In this document: positions 55,801 through 64,000 of the stretch, piece by piece | Position numbering within the stretch: the first letter of the stretch is position 1 | How the letters are laid out: each line of letters starts with the position of its first letter | Origin: Schistocephalus solidus | Lineage: Eukaryota; Platyhelminthes; Cestoda; Diphyllobothriidea; Diphyllobothriidae | Assembly (NCBI GenBank): GCA_017591395.1 | Contig: WEDG01000464.1 | Span: 124,001-188,000, forward strand | Length of the DNA: 64,000 nucleotides | Reading direction: 5' to 3' | Translations under genes and position numbers: made by a program | Notes under the pieces: generated by a model | What the model was told of the DNA's origin: nothing | Seen by the model: only the letters and a program-made list of their open reading frames with translations | Database searches by the model: none

Positions 55801-56843
55801 CTGGAGGATGGTGAGAAATCTCAAAGGATTCTTCCTAGGCTGTGTTTGTTTTTAACTAAGTCAACTTACCAATTTAAGTAAAAAACACATCCTTCTGTGA
55901 AATGTTCTTTAGCTAACTAACAGGAAATTTGCCTCAGCAGGCGCTTCCATGGTTGTTTGCTTTGAGCGGTTTTCTTTTCCAAAAATAAATGTAAACAAAG
56001 CTAAAATTTTGAGCGAGTCAGAAATCGCTGATATAACATTTCTGTTCATCGCTCGTCTCAGTGACCGTGCTCACCCTAATATCGGGAAGTGTATAATTCG
56101 CTTTATCGTTTGTCCTTTGACTAAGTTTTAAATGGCAAGGAGACTTGCGGGTCACCCTATATAACATCCCAAATTGCTCGCTATTTAATGCAGTCCCCAC
56201 GCTTCTGACTCATTTCCCTCGTCTCTTTCACTTTCTTACCATTCGTAGTGTTCCTCTTACACCACCACCACCACCACCACCACCACCACCACCACCACCA
56301 CCACCACCACCACCACCACCACCACCACCACCACCACCACCACAACCACCAATCATCATCATCATCACTTTATCCTTCTTTCTCAATGATTCTAACAGGA
56401 ACTTACTTTTGTATTTCACCAGCCCAAAACTACTTCCGATTGCGACCAAGTGCCTGCTATCTCAGCGTTTCTTCCAGCAGACCGGACTCTCTCTTTCCAG
56501 ATACGAACCTAAGGTCATCAGTCGAACCAAGAACTTGAAGCCCCAGCTTCGTCGTGTCTTAATTGCATTGCTCGAAGAGGTGCGGCAGACGACTGACCTT
56601 TTGAAGACTTCCATTGGAGAAATTATGCGGGAACGAGTCCCCCTGGTGACAGATATTACGCCACTGACTAAAAGTCTCACAGCAGCTGACACTCTTTCTG
56701 ATTGGCGTTCTCGCGCCACCGCCCATGACCTTGACTGGTCGCTTCTAAAGACCACTCTCCTGGAAAAGAGTAGTCGTCTCGTTCAGCTGGCGTACGCTAG
56801 GGAGCGTTCTGATGAACTTATGCGGAGTTTTTGCTTAAGGTGA
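52851..56843 (+). CDS. Unknown 517-aa protein, three coding exons
   Basis: Exons 52851-53112, 54197-55067 and 56423-56843. Both donors are GTAAGT, the acceptors are TATCAG and TTTCACCAG, and phases match (phase 1 then 2), forming a Pro codon at each junction. The ATG at 52851 opens GVEWIGFVDPLTKTPRCHGI. Exon 2 has TLEYEQVVETCLRLIQNQIA, many short hydrophobic segments (LWRSIVITLPEIDTLYLVAI) and no transmembrane-length run. Exon 3 is helical and basic: LKPQLRRVLIALLEEVRQTT, then LLEKSSRLVQLAYARERSDE to a TGA at 56841. Not recognised as any family; it differs in composition from all LINE ORFs here. Intron 2 holds a (CCA)n tract. Upstream exons or a further 3' exon (AAG|GTGAAC at 56840) cannot be excluded. 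Confidence 0.7.
53113..54196 (+). other. Intron 1 of the unknown 517-aa gene
   Basis: GTAAGT...TATCAG. Several short open stretches lie inside (for example 53607-53882 on the minus strand), without recognisable motifs or codon structure. No gene supported. Confidence 0.6.
56260..56350 (+). repeat. (CCA)n / (TGG)n microsatellite in intron 2
   Basis: An uninterrupted CCA repeat of about 28 units followed by ATC repeats (ATCATCATC). It produces long artificial poly-Pro, poly-His and poly-Gly reading frames. It lies about 70 bp before exon 3 of the unknown gene. Confidence 0.95.
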
Positions 56844-56884
56844 ACAAACTAGTACCGACATTTTCTCTCCTTTCCCCATTCAGA

Positions 56885-56900
56885 GATAAAATTCTTTATT
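56885..56900. promoter_or_regulatory. Candidate poly(A) signals of two converging genes
   Basis: On the minus strand AATAAA at 56900-56895 lies 48-53 nt after the stop codon of the EF-hand gene. On the plus strand the weaker GATAAA (56885-56890) lies about 42 nt after the stop of the 517-aa gene. The 3' UTRs probably overlap. Confidence 0.45.
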
Positions 56901-56947
56901 TTTGTGTATTTTTTATCCAGTATACATCTTCCTAGGTAATCGCACAA

Positions 56948-63704
<6,757 letters not shown>

Positions 63705-63980
63705 TATAACACAGAGGAGGGTTTGCGGGTGGATTATTGCGGCGGAGAGCTGCTTAAATCCTCTTTTATTGTCAGCGGCGAGCATGCGGGCAGCTTGCTA
63801 GCCAGTCGACTTACGCCACAAGGCGAAACCGGCATTCCACGTGCAACGAACTCACTGGTTAAGATGTATGTATGTGTGTGCGTGCCTTTCGCTGGCCAAG
63901 TACAAACTAAAACTAAATTGACCCTTTTGAAGTTACCTGCAGACTAGCGAGTCACTGCACAGATAAAAGAAACTTTCCCA

Positions 63981-63989
63981 TTTTTTATA
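63981..63989 (-). promoter_or_regulatory. Possible TATA box of the EF-hand gene
   Basis: The minus strand reads TATAAAAAA about 277 nt upstream of the start codon. The position would allow a 5' UTR of roughly 245 nt. It is a single motif match at the window edge, so weak. Confidence 0.2.
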
Positions 63990-64000
63990 CCTGCGATAAA

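Noticed and set aside
56248..56538. Long poly-His, poly-Pro and poly-Gly open frames
   Set aside because: They are translations of the (CCA)n microsatellite; the real exon 3 starts after the acceptor at 56422.

Overview
The window looks like nuclear DNA of a flatworm (Platyhelminthes), most likely a repeat-rich tapeworm or fluke. The evidence is dense CR1-type LINE debris, a Penelope-like element, multi-exon genes with GT-AG introns including one of 35 nt, and no bacterial or viral gene organisation. The phylum call is inference; the species cannot be told from the sequence.

Positions 1-52165 are almost wholly transposon, mostly broken, 5'-truncated and nested LINE copies. I sort them by sequence into: family A (A1 5.9-10.3 kb +, A2 41.4-47.1 kb -, A3 51.1-52.2 kb +, old copy A4 48.5-49.5 kb -); families B and C (relatives with a Pro/Asn/Ser-rich ORF1; best copies B1 23.4-27.9 kb + and C1 14.6-19.7 kb -); family D (D1/D2 31.4-37.3 kb -, D3 37.8-39.6 kb +, D4 43.8-45.6 kb - inside A2); and short pieces of further families (G, H, F, I). 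A Penelope-like element with a GIY-YIG endonuclease lies inside a B copy (10.9-12.5 kb -). A tRNA-Thr(AGT) gene sits at 47.6 kb. Between D3 and A2 (39.7-41.3 kb -) lies non-LINE coding sequence: a broken gene resembling a transposase C-terminus and a DUF4806-like gene with very short introns.

Positions 52166-64000 are host-gene territory. A three-exon, 517-codon gene of unknown function (52851-56843, +) converges on a five-exon six-EF-hand CREC-family gene (reticulocalbin/calumenin type, 56948-63704, -) that has a signal peptide and a C-terminal KDEL. Their stop codons are about 105 bp apart. Exon junctions of both genes were set by hand from splice sites, and all phases agree.

The most interesting signal is a 3'-UTR RNA structure shared by LINE families B, C and D: GCAGU, a U-tract, CUCCU, a loop, AGGAG, a U-tract, ACUGC. 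Two facing U-tracts are clamped between an outer and an inner helix, the architecture of triple-helix-forming ENE (element for nuclear expression) RNA elements. About thirteen copies in the window show conserved U-tracts and CUCCU/AGGAG with compensating changes in both stems.
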